DNA of 64,000 nucleotides from Diplonema japonicum (lineage: Eukaryota; Euglenozoa; Diplonemea; Diplonemida; Diplonemidae): the NCBI GenBank assembly GCA_964019335.1, contig OZ025714.1:248001-312000 (forward strand), written 5' to 3'. Below are positions 20,293-31,014 of the stretch, in pieces (the first letter of the stretch is position 1; each line of letters starts with the position of its first letter). The notes under the pieces were generated by a model. That model was not told the origin of the DNA. It did not search any database and worked only from the letters and a program-made list of their open reading frames with translations. Position numbers and translations under genes: made by a program.

Positions 20293-21150
20293 CTAAAGAT
20301 TATCAGACCAAATCCCAACACGAGTTAAAGGTGTTTCTTCCAGCTCGGCGTGGACGGACGTGGACGCGGTTGTGTTCAGGGTGGTCGTCGTGGCGTTGTT
20401 TCCCTCGGGGGTGTAAGGGGGTTTCAGGCCGAGTTGCAGAAGCACCGTTTTGACAGCTTCCACAAGGGCTTCAGGAGGAGCCCGGTCGTCCTTCTTGGGT
20501 GAAACGGAAGGTGGCGGAGATAGAATTTGTCTATGAATAGAAAATGGGGGCCGCTCTTTGGTAGGGGAAATGCGTAAAGGGGGCGTGGGGGGCGGAGAGA
20601 CAGTCTTCCCCTGGAGCGACGGACGAAACTGAGCTGCCCATCGTTGCTTATCGCTCTCTATCCGTTTCGAAGTCTCGCTCCGCTTTAATCTGATTTGAGC
20701 TTTTCTGTCGGTTTCCGCTTTAAAGGCATCTGGTGTGAACAAGGCACAACTTTCGCCTTTTTTTTGATCTGGTTTTCCGGAGAAGAGTGACTTATAAACA
20801 CCCCATCCATACGCTGCATTTTGTTCCAGGGTTGCCAGTTTTTTCAAAAGTTCTACATGTTGTAACACGGTCTCTGTGCACTCCTCTTCAACCAATTTTT
20901 TTTGCAGCACTGCCTTCATGTCAGCCACAACTGCCTGCCCGCACTTCTCGCATTGCTTGTACACCCAATGCCCTGGTACGCAGGCTTCTTCCTGTTCTGT
21001 CTCAGTGCACAGCTTTATCATCTTAACCGGGACCCTTCCAGTTGGGTGTCGTTTCCTGACGGTTTTTACCGCTACTTCGAGAAGGGCCTCGGTCACGCTT
21101 TTCCGAGTTTTGTCGGGGTATAGTTCTAAAAAGTTTTTCGGTGTTTCCAT
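20293..21150 (-). CDS. 285-aa protein of unknown function
   Basis: No family recognised. The N-terminal part (residues 1-130) is probably folded and helical, with four cysteines including CEKCGQAV. A Lys/Arg-rich stretch and then a long Pro/Ser-rich segment (about 185-230) follow, with several Ser-Pro sites that could be phosphorylated. The start at 21150 directly follows a run of more than 20 A on the coding strand, as in most genes here. An inverted-repeat element begins only 56 bp upstream, so that element must hold or flank this gene's promoter region. Confidence 0.75.
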   Translation of the reverse strand: METPKNFLELYPDKTRKSVTEALLEVAVKTVRKRHPTGRVPVKMIKLCTETEQEEACVPGHWVYKQCEKCGQAVVADMKAVLQKKLVEEECTETVLQHVELLKKLATLEQNAAYGWGVYKSLFSGKPDQKKGESCALFTPDAFKAETDRKAQIRLKRSETSKRIESDKQRWAAQFRPSLQGKTVSPPPTPPLRISPTKERPPFSIHRQILSPPPSVSPKKDDRAPPEALVEAVKTVLLQLGLKPPYTPEGNNATTTTLNTTASTSVHAELEETPLTRVGIWSDNL

Positions 21151-21205
21151 TTTTTTTTTTTTTTTTTTTTTTTAAAGTTCACCCTTTTTTTTTTTTTTTT
21201 TTTTT

Positions 21206-22596
21206 ATATGGTCACCTCTCCGCTATTTGTCAATGCTTTTTTTCGAAAAATGCGAAAAAAACGCTTTTTTAAATTTTCACAAAGGGGCAGCATGCAACCA
21301 CAGGAAGTATGAAAGAAATGTGTAAATAGTCCCGAAAACTCCGTTAAAGGGCTTGCTTTTGAGAAAAAATACAATGTGCAGGGCTGAAACATAAAAATGA
21401 ACCGAAATTCGGCTGTCACGAAAATGGGGAAAATGCAGCAAATCCCGATTTATTCACCCAGAAACGCGCAGCATTTAACCATAGATCTCTTATTCAAAAT
21501 CTTATTGACAATCTGCAGCCAAAGAGGGGTCCCACTGGAAGGTGCTTTTGTCTCCGAAGATCGTACTGGGCACTAGTGAGCCAATTTGCGTTTTTTGGCC
21601 TGTTTTTGGCCCTCCTGATTCAGGCAATAAAATTAGATTTTTCTACACAGCGACACTTCTAAGTGCTTCAGAGTGCTCTTTTGGCCCAGCAAACACCATG
21701 AGGTACTTGTGGGGTGCTGTTGGGACTCTTGCAGCGGCTTTTCGGCATCTACTGCAAAGAGCCGGAGGAATTCACCAACGGGGTGGTTTCAGCAGAACAG
21801 CCCTTCCTCGACAAGGATGCCGACCCGAAGGACATCGTCAAGTTCTTTTCCTTGGACAACAGTGACACGCGTTTTTGTTACAGAACACGAGAGTCCCCTG
21901 CAAGGAAAACGCGTTCTGATGCATTGTCGGCAGGCATAGCCTGCGCTATTGTGACTTGGTGGCAAAATGAATCGATTCTGCATCAAAGTCGCAGAACAAT
22001 TCGTGTTTCTCCCGGGAGTGATCAACGCATTGGGCTGTGTTACGTCCAAGGCACTTTTATGAGTTCTACGTACGTACCTGGGCTCGGGTGCTGATGTAGT
22101 GGCTACTCCACCTTCCTGAAAAACCGCCCGAGACAAATCAGGCAGTGCCCACAGACACCGAGGTACTGATGCAAGACCCAAACCCGATACTTCTTAGAAG
22201 CCCACAACGCCGCTATGCGCCGTATCGGCCGCCGACTGCTCTGAAGTCACTACCCTTGAAGGGCTTCATGACTTCACAATGTGTGACCTTAACAGCTTCG
22301 ACTGCATGGCCCGAGGGAAGCTGGACAACAAGGTACCGGTTCTCGTAGCGTTTGAACACAGTTTGCACAACTTCGACATGGAATTAAAGGGAAAAGTAAT
22401 GTAAATCCGGCTTAATTTTCGCTGGGTTTAAAGAAAGCAAAAAAAAAACCAGACAGCACCTAGCCATGATTTTCTTATTCAAAATTTTATTCCACTTCTG
22501 GAGCAAATCTAGGCATGGCTTTTGATTTTTACACTTAAAGAAATATGAAGTTTTGCGGGCAGTACTTTGTGACAAATAGCGGAGAGGTGACCATAT
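21206..22596. mobile_element. 1.39-kb element with 27-bp perfect terminal inverted repeats
   Basis: The 27 bases at 21206-21232 are repeated exactly in inverse orientation at 22570-22596 (outer end ATATGGTCACC, inner end CTATTTGTCA). Inside each end lies a direct repeat of about 35 bases with the shared core CTTATTCAAAAT (near 21490 and 22475). Plus-strand ORFs of 60-126 codons in the interior overlap in different frames and match no transposase I know. It looks like a non-autonomous or decayed DNA transposon. The target duplication is obscured by T-runs. Confidence 0.7.
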
Positions 22597-23171
22597 TTGT
22601 TTATAAGTACCGAGGGTTAACCGATCACCGAGGGCAAAGAAGAATAAAAAAAAAAAACAGGGCAAGGGGAGGGCAAAAAAAAAAAGAATAAAAAAAATGG
22701 AAAGAGTAAAAAAGAAGAAAAATATCAGAATAAAAAAAAGAATAAAAAAAAGAAATCCTTATTTCTCTCCCTCCCTGGCTTTTCTTTTTTCTCTCTGGGG
22801 GGGGGGGGGGTGAACGCTGCACGGGATTCGGAAAAAAAGAAATAGAACACATAAAAAAAAGAAATAGGGAAGGGGTGTCACGTTTAGCCATACTCAATAA
22901 AAGAAAAGGAAAGAGAGAAATAAGTTTTTTCATATGCAACACTACTCTTCAATTGAGTGAGAAAGGCAAAAAAAAGAACAAAAAAAAAACATCTTTTAAA
23001 CAAAAAGCTCGGGGCGAAACATGGTTCTTTTTTTTTTCGTTCTTTACTCCCCCCCCCCCCCCCCCATTCTTTCCCCCAATCCCTCCCCATCCGCGGACAA
23101 AAAAAAATTCCCTTTCGATCGGTCATTTCTTTTTTTATTTTTTATTAAAAATAAAGAAAAAAAAAGGGTTA
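22597..23171. other. intergenic spacer
   Basis: A- and C-run spacer between the 1.39-kb element and the CapZ fusion gene. At 22612-22632 it contains GGGTTAACCGATCACC, the terminal motif of the MITE at 39515, again without a visible partner. ORFs here are low-complexity. Confidence 0.5.
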
Positions 23172-24793
23172 TCACTTCCGAATTTGGCTCATAATCTGTC
23201 GATATTTACATTTTCATCCCCTCCCCTCTCCCCCATACCTTTCGTTTGTCTCCAAAAGCAGTGATTCCTAAAGCCTCTTGCATATCAGCCTCAGAAAGTG
23301 AATGCAACACCACCCCGTCGATTGCGTTGGCTCTTACAGACTGCATTTTTTTTTTTTTTTTCCCCTTCCCCACCCTTTTCCCCTTTGTAACACATACAGC
23401 AGAGTAATCATTTGCAAGGCCTAGCGTTACCATCCAAGCACAGACTTCATCGACAGACGCGCCCTCCCCTGGCATGGTGGATGCAGTAGGAGAGGGGGAC
23501 TGCGACGTCGTTGCTGGAGAAGAACTGCTTTGCTCCTGTTATAGTTTTTTTTTTTTTTTTTTTCAAAAAAAAAAAAAAAAAAAAAAAACGTACCGCTGGA
23601 GGATCCCATGACGTTTCACCGGATTCTCTGTTGTACCAGTAGAGTTGACCGTCCTCCGCTTTTGCTTGTTTCCATCCGGATTTTTTCGCTTTCTTTTCCT
23701 TCTTCTCCTTCTTAGCGGGAGTGGCGTCAGGTTGTTGTTGTTGCTGCTCTGTTTTTTTCTGAGCCGCAGCCATGGCCGCGGCTGCCAAAGCCCCTGCCAT
23801 GGGGTTGGCGGCCTTCGCTTCCTCGAGGTCTCCCCCGGCGGCTTTCTTCTCCTTCTTCTCTTTCTTATCCTTCTTAACCTTTCTCACTTCGTTGGGATTC
23901 TCTGGTGCTTCCCACTGCGTCTCACCTGTAACGGTGTTGTACCAGTATTTATCGCCGTTTTCATCAGCGTACTGTCTCCAGACTTTCTTCTTGCGGGGTT
24001 TTGCTTGCATTGTGATCATGTGTACTTGCGCGTCAGGTCTAATGGAATGGACCTCGCCGGTAACTTGCATTGACTTTCCAAAATACAAATCAGGGAGGTT
24101 CCCCCTGATTTTATTTTCATAGTGCTGGAGGTAATCACCGATGTTCTGGACGTGGTGGCTGCTGTTGCCGAGGATTGCATCGTACTGCTTCCATTGTTTC
24201 GCGATGTTCCCCGCCATTTTGAAGGTGTACTTTCCGTCTGAACCCTTCTCCTTCTCGGTCATCCGGAGCATGATGGAAGTTGTCATTTGGTAGCAAGCAA
24301 GCTCGTCAGCAGGGTATTCCTGAACTGAGATAACGTGCATGGAGTTCCATGTTCCCACACCTTTAACGTCTTTTCTGATTAAGATGGAGCATGCCCATGC
24401 GTCGGTGTCACCTGTGTCCCAACAGTATACCGACGATATCCCGTCATCACCGTAATATTGTTTTGTGTAGACTGCGAAGATGGAGTTCATTTCGATTTCG
24501 AGCTCGCGGAGTTTCTTGCTGGGCCGGACTCCGTCTGTTAGTTCTGGGGTATATTCGTTGGAGTGGGGTGATCTGAAGCTGTCGGCGTCTCTGTTGAATT
24601 CGCATATGATGAATTCTTTACCCGTTTCCTTGCAGGTTCTGATCTTCAAGGGTTGGTCCACGTCCGCAAGAAGCTCCTCTGCAAAGTCGTCCTTCGGGAC
24701 CAGGGTGAGGATCGACGCTAGTGTTTTCGTCTGTCGAGCAGGAGGCATCCTCCTGACCAGATCAAGGGCAGCTTTTAACTGCTTCCGACTCAT
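23172..24793 (-). CDS. F-actin capping protein beta domain fused to two WW domains and a SAM domain (three introns)
   Basis: A 487-aa protein after removing introns 23536-23593, 23341-23397 and 23196-23238, all in phase. Residues 1-250 are a complete capping protein beta (CapZ-beta) domain: VDQPLKI, FNRDADSFRSPHSN, SSVYCWD, WNSMHVISVQE, then ENKIRGNLPDLYFGK. A WW domain follows at about 270-297 (VWRQYADENGDKYWYNTVTG), a Lys/Ala/Gln-rich linker, and a second WW at about 373-400 (WKQAKAEDGQLYWYNRESG). The spliced C terminus is a SAM domain: VCAWMVTLGLANDYSA, then NAIDGVVLHSLSEADMQ, then GDKRK-IMSQIRK. CapZ normally caps actin barbed ends as an alpha-beta dimer and ends soon after residue 270. 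WW domains bind proline motifs and SAM domains oligomerise, so this form may recruit capping activity to specific partners. No alpha subunit gene is in the window. Confidence 0.92.
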
Positions 24794-25082
24794 TTTCTTT
24801 TTTTTTTCTCCCCCACCCCTCTTTTTTTGTCGTGTTGTGTCTTTGTTTTTTTTTTTGTAATGGTGGGGGGTGGGGGGAGGGTTTGTTTGCGGACTTTAAG
24901 ATTATATTGCCGGAAAAAAAAAAGTTTTTTTTTTGGACTTAAATAACTAGTAATGGAACTTTTTTTCTTTCCCCCCTCCCGCGATTTTTTTTCGAGGCAC
25001 CAGGCTATGGGGGCAAGAAAACGGCGAAAGAACTTCGGACAACTTTTTTGTTGGTAAATCTGGTATTTGTCCTATGTTACAC

Positions 25083-25131
<49 letters not shown>

Positions 25132-25335
25132 CTGGATAAAGGTATAAAGGTATAAAAAGAAGGGGTGAAAGGGGAAGATGAGGGGGAGGAAATAAAGAAA
25201 AAAAAAAAAAAAAAAAACAGAGAAACAAAAAAAAAGATCCCCCCCAAACCACTTGTATTGTTTTTTTTTTTTTCTTTTTTTTCTTTTTTCAAATTTCAAA
25301 AAAAAAACTTTTTGTTTTCCTTCTTTTTTTTTTTT
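24794..25335. other. intergenic spacer with a 45-T run
   Basis: Homopolymer-dominated spacer including a T-run at about 25085-25129, the longest single-base run I see in the window. A moderately complex stretch at 24940-25080 shows no gene-like feature. Confidence 0.5.
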
Positions 25336-25743
25336 TTACCGAAAGCCTCCTGTCGATTTGGGGCTTGAAGTGACTTCCCTCACCCACGCGCGGATGATCT
25401 TGTAGCTTTTTCGTCTCATCGTATCCGGGTCGTCCTTGAAGCAGCTTTCGATGAACTGGTGCTGAAGCAGGGACATGGCATTACTCCTGTCCTTGGCCGA
25501 CGCGTGCAGGGCAAGCTCCAGGAAACTAATGAAAGTGGGAGAGAAGTGCAGTTTTCTGAGCATGCTTGATGCAGAAGAAACCGCTTGCAAAAAATCAAGA
25601 TAATTGGAGTAGTTCTGTATCTCGGAAAAGGGGTACGCCCCAAAGCCCATCTCTGCCAGCACCACACCAAGGCTCCAGATGTCACTCTTCCCGTCATGTG
25701 CTTTCCCTTGCAACCGCTCGGGGCTCATATAAAGTTGCGTTCC

Positions 25744-25777
<34 letters not shown>

Positions 25778-26601
25778 GTACAATAAAAAAAAAAAAAAAA
25801 AAAAAAACCCGTACCGCAAAATGTGGAACCGGCGCCCAGTGTTTCACACTCCTTGGCGGTGCCGAAATCGGCGAGCTTCACCAAACCATCTTTGTTTACA
25901 AGGAGATTGTCGGGTTTGATGTCCCTGTGGGATTTTTTTTTTTTTTTTTTTTTTTTTCCCTCCCTCAACACACACCGATGTAAGCACGCATGTTTTTGAG
26001 AATGGAGGAAATTCAAGGCGGAAAGGGTTTGAAACGCCACGCTGGTAACGACGCTCTCGGATATCCGTGATCCTCCACGTGCGGAAATAAGGCTGCCGAG
26101 AGAGCCTTTGTCCATGTATTCCATCACGATCCACACCTCCTGGTCGGAGACGGTGAACGCTTGGAAGGTTTTGACGATATTGGAATGGGTGCGCTCGTTG
26201 ATAGAGCGCCGTAAGAAGCCGAGCTCCTTTTCGACACCTTCGCCGCCGATGCCTTTTATCTTCTTGACTGCTACATTACGCTTGTCCCCTTTGCTTGTTA
26301 CAACATGTGCTTTGACGACCTTCCCGTATGCCCCGCACCCTAGTTCGTTTTCTTCTACAATGTCACGCCATGTTATGCTTCGGGAGCCGGTTGGTGTTTC
26401 TTGGTCGGTGGTGGGTGTTTCCACAGTTGTTTCACCGATGTCGGTGATGACTGTGTGTTGCAAGCCCATTATCACCTTGCCCTTGTCCGGGTTGGTGTCG
26501 ATTTCCTCTTCATTCTTCACCTTTGTGGCGAGGGGTCCCACGTCTCGCCGTACGACGTCTTGCGGGAGTAGCGGGGCGATGTTCGGACGTTTCTTAGGCA
26601 T
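25336..26601 (-). CDS. MAPKK-like (STE7-type) protein kinase, two introns
   Basis: A 380-aa Ser/Thr or dual-specificity kinase after removing introns 25925-25975 and 25743-25814. The start MPKKRPN at 26601 follows an A-rich leader; upstream codons in frame are low-complexity. Motifs are the Gly loop ELGCGAYGKVVKA, catalytic Lys in NVAVKKI, the spliced HRDIKPDNLL loop, DFGTAKE for metal binding, and the activation segment ending in CGTQLYMSPERL. SDIWSLGVVLAEM and GAYPF follow. The MSPERL and YPF features are typical of MAP kinase kinases. The activation segment has TLGAGST between DFG and the PE motif, with possible phosphosites. The first intron divides the HRD codon region exactly, and its removal restores the motif, which validates the model. 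Confidence 0.9.
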
Positions 26602-26639
26602 TTTTTTTTTTTCTTCTTTTTTTTTGAAAATATATTTTT

Positions 26640-26659
26640 CCGTGTGTGTGTGTGTGTGT
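26640..26659 (+). repeat. (GT)n microsatellite
   Basis: About nine GT units in the kinase gene's 5' flank (CA on the coding strand). Simple tandem repeat. Confidence 0.8.
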
Positions 26660-26797
26660 TTCCACACCCCGCCACCCACCCCCCTCCCACCGTCAACCAC
26701 CCCCTTGCCCTCCTTTTTTGTTGTCGACACGTGAATATGGTTTAAAACATATTTTTTCTTGTTTTTAAACTTTTTTTTTTTTTAAAAAAATTTATGT

Positions 26798-27871
26798 TCA
26801 CGTCAGTTTTACCATAAAGGGGTTCTCGGGGAGCACAGGGTCGCCTTCGCGGTCGTTCAGGTGGTGGTCCATGAAAAAGTGCGAGGCTTCGACCCATGCC
26901 TTATGAGCGTCCTGAGGATCCTTATAGTCTATCATAGGGTTGGCCCACACAGGGAGGATGAACGAGAAGTCCGACCACAACGTGTGCTTCGTATTTGGAA
27001 TGTAATACGAGTGCTGGAACGATGTGAACTGCCGTGTCGGTACGCCTTCCGGCCCGTCGGCAAAGTATGATGATAAAATGGAAAGTGTTTGTCGGGGAGG
27101 CACCACATCAGGAAGGAGCGGTTTTGACCAAATGTCAAACAGTAACATACATTTAACATTACCGTCGACAAGGCCGTTGGTGACGGTGTGGGCGGCGCCG
27201 AAGGAATGTCCGGCGAGAACGACTTTGTTGAGATTGACATTTGAGAAAAGCTTGTCTTGTTCATTCACCTTCTTCCCCACGAAATCGAGCACGGAGTCCA
27301 ACTCCGATTTTCGTTTTGTTAAGAAAGGCTTGCGAAACTCCCTCACCTCGTCACGATTTTCGTAAATCAAATCTGCTGGTGGGGCTCTATACTGTACTTC
27401 ACCACTGCTGCTTGTCCCATCTTGGTGATCGATAGTGACTACCATTGCACCATATGAGGCTAGTTCACGGCCTAGTTGAGTGTACATATCAGAGCTTCCG
27501 TACAAACCATGGGAAAATACAATTAATGGTAGGTCCAGTCCTTTTAGAACTTCTGCGTTTTCCTTGTTGGGGTGGCTTTGGTATGAAAGGAAGATGGGGA
27601 GGATCCTCTCCAAGAATTTTGAGTTGTACGCCTTGCCGATTCCCGTCACGAAGGAGTGGGGGGTGTAGATACCGGTTTCGCCGGTTTCGGTCTCTGCTGG
27701 GTAGATGCAGTGCATCCACAACCCTCCCTCGCTTCGGAATCTTGAAGATCCCAAATGCTTGTACTTCCCGAGCACTTCTGGGAAATTCCTCGCTGGATTC
27801 ATCATATATCTTGCCGTTAACACCGCCACTGCGGTCAGCCCGAAGACCGCACCGGCTGCTTCAGCTAGCAT
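26798..27871 (-). CDS. PAF-acetylhydrolase-like phospholipase (Lp-PLA2 family)
   Basis: A 357-aa alpha/beta hydrolase of the plasma-type platelet-activating-factor acetylhydrolase family, which releases short or oxidised acyl chains from phospholipids. The oxyanion region is VFSHGLYGSSDMY. The catalytic Ser lies in GHSFGAA, the Asp in LLFDIWSKPLLPD, and the His in TKHTLWSDFSF, in the order and spacing of the family. An N-terminal hydrophobic stretch (residues 2-22) may be a membrane anchor or signal. The middle contains the charged REFRKPFLTKRKSELDSVLDFV helix seen in related enzymes. It is a single exon. Substrate is inferred from the family. Confidence 0.88.
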   Translation of the reverse strand: MLAEAAGAVFGLTAVAVLTARYMMNPARNFPEVLGKYKHLGSSRFRSEGGLWMHCIYPAETETGETGIYTPHSFVTGIGKAYNSKFLERILPIFLSYQSHPNKENAEVLKGLDLPLIVFSHGLYGSSDMYTQLGRELASYGAMVVTIDHQDGTSSSGEVQYRAPPADLIYENRDEVREFRKPFLTKRKSELDSVLDFVGKKVNEQDKLFSNVNLNKVVLAGHSFGAAHTVTNGLVDGNVKCMLLFDIWSKPLLPDVVPPRQTLSILSSYFADGPEGVPTRQFTSFQHSYYIPNTKHTLWSDFSFILPVWANPMIDYKDPQDAHKAWVEASHFFMDHHLNDREGDPVLPENPFMVKLT

Positions 27872-27952
27872 TCTTTTTTTTTTAATTTTTTTTTTTTTTT
27901 AAAAACCCCCCGCTTTTTTTTTTTTTTTTTTTGTTGCACGGCATTGAAGGGG

Positions 27953-27983
<31 letters not shown>

Positions 27984-28503
27984 GAAAGGAAAACACAACA
28001 TTTATCAATACAAAAAAAAAAGCACAGTATCAGGGTTTTTTTTAAAAAAAATAGGAATTTTTTTTGGGGGGGAGTCTTTTTTTTTTTTTTTTTTTCCTTC
28101 AGGTTTTTTCATTGAAGTTCGTGAGTGTGGGGGTGGTGTGGGGTCGGTCCCTTCTCTTTTTAAAACAAGAACAACAGGGGCAACTTTATCCCGCCGCCCC
28201 ACAACTACTTCTCAGAGAAAAGAAGGAAAAAAAAAAACTTCTTTGTTTGCGCAAGCATGTCTACCACTCTCTTACAAGCAACCAAAGTAGCATCTGTGGG
28301 TTGCAGGTCGAGAAATATTAGGGGGGGGGAAAAAAGAAAGATAAAGGACAAGCAGAAAGCTCTTTTAGCGGGGGGGGGGATGAATTTGAAAAAAGAAATT
28401 CACTGTGATGGGGAGGGCGGGTGTTAGCAAAGACCTTCCAAAAAGAAAAAAAAAAGAGAGAAAAAGAAAAAGAAGAAAGAAACTCAAAGATCAGCTTGCT
28501 AAG

Positions 28504-28635
28504 GCGATGGATGCGACTTAAGGAAAAAAGGCGATGTTTAAGGGCAAATCCCACTCGAGGACCACCCTGGAGGAAAAAAAAAAAGAATAAAATGCGATGC
28601 CTAAGGGCAGGTCCCACCTTCAGGACCTCCTTTAA
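28504..28635 (+). repeat. imperfect tandem repeat, period about 63 bp
   Basis: Units starting at 28531 and 28594 share GCGATG, TAAGGGCA, TCCCAC and AGGACC blocks in the same order and spacing. A partial third unit starts at 28504. An A-run separates the units. Origin unknown. Confidence 0.5.
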
Positions 28636-29196
28636 ACAAAAAAAAACAAAATGAGGGGGAGGGAGCGACAAAGAAAGAAAAGAAATCTAATGAAAAAAAA
28701 AAAAAAAAAGGAAAAAGACCAAGTTGACATCACTTTTCTTTCCTCCCAAAAGCAACAAATAGTTATGAAACAAGGTGAGGGGAGGGGAGGGGGAGGGTAG
28801 TTAGGTAAAAGAGAGAAGGAGCAGGGCGGGAAGGAAAAAAGAAGAAAAAAAGAAAGGAAAAAAAAAAACTAAAAACAAGTTTTTTTTTATTTAATATTTT
28901 CGTCCTCCTTCCCCCCTCCTTCCCCTCGTTTCGCACGATGCAGTTGTTTTTATATTTCTCTCTTCAAAAATAACAGTTGATTTTTTTTTTTTTTTTCCTT
29001 TTTTTTAATCCCCCTCAGAACTTAATACTTCCTTAACGAAGACAAGGGATAACGAAAAATTCACTCCCCATTCAAACCCTTCATTATTTCGTTTTCTTTT
29101 TTTTTTCCCGAAAGAAGAGATCAAAGGGAGGGGTGATAGAGAGATCGCTTGAATTTTTTAAAAAAAGTTCTCTCCCCCCCCCCCCCCCCCCCCGAC

Positions 29197-29299
29197 CGAC
29201 TTACTTGCTGTTTAATGAGCAATCATTATATTAGCCTCGTAACCGTTCGGAAACTCGGGTTAAATTACGACTCAAAAATTTGTGGCAAATAAAATTGCT
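29197..29299 (+). repeat. dispersed repeat related to 31015-31152
   Basis: Shares CGACTTACTTGC at one end, a central TCGTAACC and CGGAAACTCG, and TGTGGCAAATAAA at the other end with the copy at 31015. It lacks that copy's central palindrome, so it is a shorter or decayed relative. Confidence 0.55.
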
Positions 29300-30072
29300 A
29301 TTTTTTTTTCTTTTTTCCTCTTTTTTTTTTTAATCATTTCCCCTTCGGCAGATGTGGCTCCCCTTCTGCGCTGAAGGACGCTGGCCCCGGTGGGACCTGA
29401 GATTCCCAGAATCCGAAACCATGGTGCGCCCCCTATTATACTATTCCTTTGAAGAAAAAGCAAAATGAACGAGAATAAAAAACAAAGAAAAAAAAAAGAA
29501 AAAAAAAAGAAAAAAAAAAACGAAGGGCCTGGAAGAAACTAGTTTGGTGCGATGTAAGTTGAGTTTGTGCGCACGAGCGGAATTTTACCTAATAAAATAG
29601 CTCATTACGCTGCCATCAACTAGTTTTTAAGTTTCGACAATAATTTTCTGTTTAAACAAACCTAAAGAATTGAGGGAAAAATTTTGTTGTTGAGAAAGGG
29701 AGGGAGAGGGGGGGGGGGGGGGGGGGGGAAGAGGAGGAGGGAACCATACAACCCTCAATAATTTTTAAATTCTCAATTCTTGCACCAAAAATTAATTTGG
29801 CCACAGAAGAAAAATAAGGGCGCTGTTAATTGCCGGGCCAAAAGAGCCCTGGAGAAAGCTTGGGAGGAGGGGGGTAGAGGGAAAAAAACATTCTTCTCTT
29901 CCCTTTTCTTGGCCTATCTTTTTTTTTTTTTTTTATCTTTCATTTTCTTGCAAGAAAAGAAAAAAAACCCCTCCCATCCCGATTAAAATAATAAAAAATG
30001 AATGTAAATGAGTTTAATGGATTGGAGGAGAAAGAGAAACAATAAAAAAAAAAAAAATGGAAAACTTGAGAA

Positions 30073-30140
30073 GTGTTGACATTAGATGGCGTTAACAGTG
30101 CAGCCCCACCATAGTCTACTTGGTTACAGGGGTCGCCCCC
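30073..30140 (+). repeat. 68-bp dispersed repeat, copy A
   Basis: Shares TGGCGTTAA, a CTACTTG-TTACAGGGG stretch and spacing with 53308-53375. It does not fold as a tRNA by eye and no family is recognised. Confidence 0.5.
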
Positions 30141-30580
30141 CTTCATAGATAAAGGACTGGAAAAAAGAATGAAGGAAAAAAAAAAAGAAAAAAGAAAAAA
30201 AACTGATAAGCTGGAACGAGAGGAAGAAAAAAAATCCGCACGTCATTCAGCTTTTCAATAAAACAGTAACACAAGCACATCGAATTGGGCGGGGAAGGGA
30301 GGGGGAAGGGGAGGGTGTGGGAGTGAGGAGCGAAAGGGGGGGGGGTCGTTTCCTCCCCCCCCCCTCCTTCCCCCCTTTTTTTTTCCCTCTCTTGGAAAAA
30401 CCTGGCATCTTCTCTCTGTCACCCACGCAGCAACTGCCAAAAAAAATAACCGGGAAAAAAAAAAAATAAGGAAGCCAGGAGGAGAGGGAAAAAAAAAAAA
30501 AAAAAAAGAAGAAGAAGAACCACCATAAAATCTCGTAGTCACCACGGGGGAGGAGAACCTTCACTTCGAACATATTTTTT

Positions 30581-31014
30581 TTTTTATTTCACTCTTCGTC
30601 ATTTTCTTCACTCACTAGGGGCCTCATTATTTAACGCGAAATGGCCATTATTTAACGCGAAACGGCCATTATTTAACGCGAAATCGCCATTATTTAACTA
30701 GTTAAATAATGAGATTTTGCAGTTAAATAATGGCCCTTCAGAGTGAAAAAATGGGTCTTGTCGTGGAAAAAAATGCACCCAACCCCTTGAAAAATTTTTT
30801 TGGGGTGGGGGTATTTTGACTATTTTTGGCCATCTGAGGCCATTCCAGCCCTTAAAAGTGGGAATAAGTGCCTTACTTCCCCTTTAAATGCCACGGCGAA
30901 ATAGCTACCCTGTATTACCTTAGGAAAATCCCCAAAAAGCTGACCTGCGTGAAAAAAAACAGCAGTGAAAGCAGTGAAGAGTGAGTGACTCAAATGACGA
31001 AGAGTGAAATAAAA
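30581..31014. mobile_element. 434-bp MITE-like element with ~34-bp inverted ends
   Basis: The left end (30581-30616, containing TTTCACTCTTCGTCATTT) is the inverse of the right end (30980-31014) with few mismatches. Just inside the left end are three direct copies of a roughly 20-bp unit with ATTATTTAACGCGAAA, followed by an inverted copy beginning at TTAAATAATG. It has no coding capacity. The size and structure fit a miniature inverted-repeat transposable element. Confidence 0.7.

Larger units (their letters stand above)
27872..30580. other. 2.7-kb gene-free region of homopolymers and short repeats
   Basis: The start of the largest gene-poor stretch. It contains A, T, G and C runs (for example C at 29174-29193 and G near 29709-29728), the tandem repeat at 28504-28635, and the repeats at 29197 and 30073. 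A GC-richer block at 29340-29440 is not recognised. ORFs of up to about 120 codons are low-complexity. Confidence 0.5.

Noticed and set aside
21542-22400. Coding fragments inside the 1.39-kb inverted-repeat element
   Set aside because: Short overlapping ORFs. One stretch near 22330 faintly recalls a DNA polymerase B exonuclease motif, but the similarity is too weak to report as a gene.
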